Shown here: piece after piece, positions 60,830 to 64,000 of the stretch
How the letters are laid out: every line of letters begins with the position of its first letter
Position numbering within the stretch: position 1 is the first letter of the stretch
Assembly (NCBI RefSeq): GCF_001625305.1
Contig: NW_017804054.1
Span: forward strand, 2,514,042-2,578,041
Origin: Branchiostoma belcheri
Taxonomy: Eukaryota; Chordata; Leptocardii; Amphioxiformes; Branchiostomatidae
DNA: 64,000 bases
Direction of reading: 5' to 3'
Notes under the pieces: model-generated
The model's database searches: none
What the model saw: the letters and a program-made list of their open reading frames with translations, nothing else
Told to the model about the DNA's origin: nothing
Translations under genes and position numbers: made by a program

Positions 60830-63800
60830 AAATAAATAAGAAATACAGTTGAGATGCGTGGTCTTCTTCAATTGGCTATGATGGCAATGGCAGCAGATAC
60901 GCACGCGATGATTCCAAACGAAAAATATTCATGCTGATGCTCTCTGAAGAGATGAGGGATACCCCGCTGAGGAAAAGGTTTCCAACATCGACACCACCTA
61001 CGGAAACACACCAGAGGGGCCATTAGTAACGCGGTGAGCTTTAACATTTCGGCAGAGTCAATCAGTAGGTTTGTCGCCAACAGCTTATTACGTTAATGAC
61101 CTGCAGCAAGGTCTAGGTATTAGATGGGATCTCCAGTGGCTTCTAGAACTTTCTAAACGGGAAAATATTAAGACATTTATTTTAAAAATATATTCATATA
61201 AACGCTATATAATATATAACAAGTTGGGCCACTAGGCGTATGTCTCGACGAGGCAAATTAAATGAAATAGATAACAAATGACTGTAATCATAACATTACT
61301 TAAATGGGAGCACGTATACATAAAGAAAAGGTTCAGTTAGGATTAAACAGGAATGTCTGATTTCCTCTTCTGCGAATGCTGCTGTTTCTCCGATGCTGAA
61401 AGTACCAAAATGAACGGTCAGCACATATGTTAAGGCAATGATGACCTGCGCTTTTTCAAAGATATTGGAATTTTAGAGGCAGTAAACAGGAATTAAGCAT
61501 AGTGGTACGCCTTGATAAGGCATTGGCAGGCTACGGCATCAAATGCTGTGAAAACAATGCAATGACCTACCCCACTATTACATTCAGCGTGGGCATCAAA
61601 GTACATGATACAAAACAGGAGATCTCCGGTCGATTCAAATACCTAATAGTATGGACAACAACTTGAAAATTGCAACTACAAATCGTTCAGCAATATCAAT
61701 GAAACAAATATATTTTTCAACTTCAAGACCCGATGACCCGTCATTGTCCTCTGGATGACTGCGTCATTCTAATGATACACCGATGTCCCCATCTCACCGA
61801 TGACCGTTAAATACGATAGGTTAAACCTAAAGCAAAAGACGCTGTAGCAAATTTGAAATTTGAAACCTTTCAGCTTCTGGTGATAGAAAATTACAGTCAA
61901 GGGTCGTTGACACTGTGACGCCGGCTCAAGAATGAATCTGTAATGTAATGGTCACATCTTAGGGTCGTCGAAAAAGGACTAAAAACGATCATGCAGGGCA
62001 TGTTGAAAGATACTTCAATGGTTTAGTGAAGAATCTTTAGATGCATGCATATGTATGTGATCTTTCAAACTACCCCAAACACATTATTAATCAACAATAC
62101 ACACATTATACAAATCAATAACGTCATTATTATATGGCGCCCAGTTTGTCAGTTGAGATACTCGAATAATTCCATAGTATAATGGAATATCATAGCGAAG
62201 CAAAATTAAATCTTGCTGAAGCAAAACAATTTTGCCAATGGTTAAGCATACGACTTCATACTAAGTCAGATACCACACTTTCTGTAGCCAATACATTACA
62301 AAGTTGTTAATGATATGTGTAAATCCTGTTTTATATATAAAAATCTATGACCTGCTTCAGGCAGGCAAGTGTTGTTTTACAAGAAGTCGTGTGAAAAGAA
62401 GATCACTTCTCTTTCGGAAGAGAGCAACGTGGAAACTGATGAAGTACGTATGTCTGCCTCATGGCACCTCCTCAGAGCAAGTGTAATTATCTTTCGGTCT
62501 CACCACCGGGAGCGTACTCATCTGGGGGGCAAATACGCCATGGAGAAATTAGGCTCAGCTTCGATAAATGTCAAAGGTCTGTTGCAACTTCAGCAGCTTA
62601 GGCAAAGGATATATATAAGTGTCAATCAGTCCACCAGATGTTATTCTTTTTTTCCAAAGGTAAGAGAATTACGGTTAGCAGTTTTATCGATCCAGTCTTG
62701 AGCGTGAAGGTCTAGTGATGAGATTTGGAAGATGCCTTCGGTACCTGACCACCTCCTGGCAATCAAATTTGAAGTGTGCATAGGCTTGGTACATGTACAC
62801 GTCTATCATCAAGAGGTTTCATTTCTATGGAAAACTGCAGAATTGCCTATTCCGGACGAAGTATTGCCGGAATGCCATAAAAAATACGTCCAATAAAATA
62901 GATACATCCAATAGAACTTATAAAAGAAATGAAAATATATTGATCCAAAAATAAAATAAAAACATGTAATATGGTTTCCTTAGAAACACCATTAAATGCA
63001 TATCTTTACTGGCGAATATTATTGTACTGCCGACGTTAACGATATCTATTATGGTTTTATGCATGGCAAATCATAAGTATCTACATCATCATGGAATCAT
63101 CTTTATTGCATACAGTGCATGATAGCACGTTATAGTACGATGATTGATAATAGTTTTAACAGATACACGGATGAGCTAGCCCTATCTTTCCAACGCTAAC
63201 ATATGCGTTATTTCTCAGATGGCAAGATGCCCCGAACAAGTTAAAGGACACACTATTCGTCAATGCTCATGTAAATTTCATGTTCAGATCATGCATATAG
63301 ATAGCCAAGTTCTTTGATCTTACACTTACAAAAGAATAAAAAATCAAACAGAATATATACGAACACAAGCCAAATAAGTGTATTATTCGATTACTTTTAT
63401 GTCCGTTGAGTTTTTGTAGCAATGCAAAAACATATTTATCTGTTAAAGTGCTCCTGGAGGGTAACTTACATAAAGTACAAGCCTTGTAGATTTCAATCAC
63501 AAAAGGAATAAGACTTCTAGTTTATGCAAAGTTACGTAATGAGAGGACAGCAAACAGATAAAGTAACATCCGGACCAACAAGGGTATAAATGTAAACACC
63601 ACACATTAAGTTTCAATAAACAATTCAACTGAGATGTCAACGAGCACGATCTTTTATATATATGTTTTAAAAGGATGCAGTTAACACACTCGTATTACCA
63701 TATCGTATCATGTAAACACTGTGCATTCAACGTTAGTACAGTAATACTAGTCTTACATGTAATGGAAATTCAGTTCCTCCTAAAGCAGTGTTTAAAACCC

Positions 63801-64000
63801 ACCTTGTAACTTCATTCCACGCCCGGGCTTATGGAAACGCAGCCTCTCTATTGCTGGCAATTACAACTAAACGCTGCACATCCGTTTACCATTAAGCGCC
63901 TTTGCGCGTCAACGACGTTGCTGAGCTGGAGTCAAATGGTGCTAAAACGCCCCTTCCAAGCAAGATGTGATTGCTTGTCATGAATGTAAAATGATACATG
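60830..64000. other. Right flank, no gene recognised
   Basis: About 3.2 kb of AT-rich DNA. A plus-strand frame at 62369-62701 stays open for 110 codons and crosses a good donor (CCAAAG|GTAAGAG, GT at 62659), so an exon of an unseen neighbour is conceivable, but no domain is recognisable. Leader exons of gene D may also lie here. Confidence 0.4.

Overview
This is eukaryotic, animal-type genomic DNA. It has spliced genes with GT-AG introns, a low overall gene density, microsatellites, LINE, SINE and MITE debris, and two assembly gaps (32732-33303 and 58118-58137). The gene content is peptide-hormone rhodopsin-class GPCRs: one somatostatin/allatostatin-C-type receptor and four neuropeptide FF (RFamide)-receptor-like genes. 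Receptor type, compact introns, abundant short repeats and a tRNA-headed SINE together suggest an invertebrate deuterostome, most likely a cephalochordate (Branchiostoma-like). That assignment is an inference, because nothing in the window is diagnostic of a species.

Layout. 1-6250: repeats (a repeat copy here called R2, a LINE 3' end, a dispersed repeat R1) and otherwise empty DNA. 6250-8460: a somatostatin/allatostatin-C-type receptor with its coding sequence in a single exon, and a possible 5' UTR exon upstream. 8460-12600: empty apart from small transposon remnants. 12898-15946: NPFFR-like gene A (minus strand, 3 coding exons). 16-40.6 kb: about 25 kb without a recognisable gene, holding local tandem duplications, three R1 copies in total across the window's left and centre, LINE ends, a SINE and a long sequencing gap. 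40613-43174: NPFFR-like gene B (plus). 46323-49994: gene C (minus, convergent with B). 50-58 kb: SINE, LINE tail, minisatellite and a large inverted repeat. 58138-60801: gene D (minus), cut off in transmembrane segment 6 at the 20-N gap. 61-64 kb: no recognised gene.

Genes A-D have the same architecture: coding exon 1 (TM1-TM2) ending phase 1 after ...D-N/H-I-I-R/L, a middle exon of exactly 100 nt (ECL1-TM3) ending inside the Arg codon of the DR(F/Y) motif, and a long last exon (ICL2 to C-tail). This indicates a local gene family that grew by DNA-level duplication after the introns were in place. B, C and D are close to each other in sequence and A is the most divergent. B and C also share a C-terminal tail motif ending in LAPP. 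Their introns carry different transposon insertions. All five receptors are expected to be plasma-membrane peptide receptors signalling through G proteins. No ligand precursor gene was recognised in the window.
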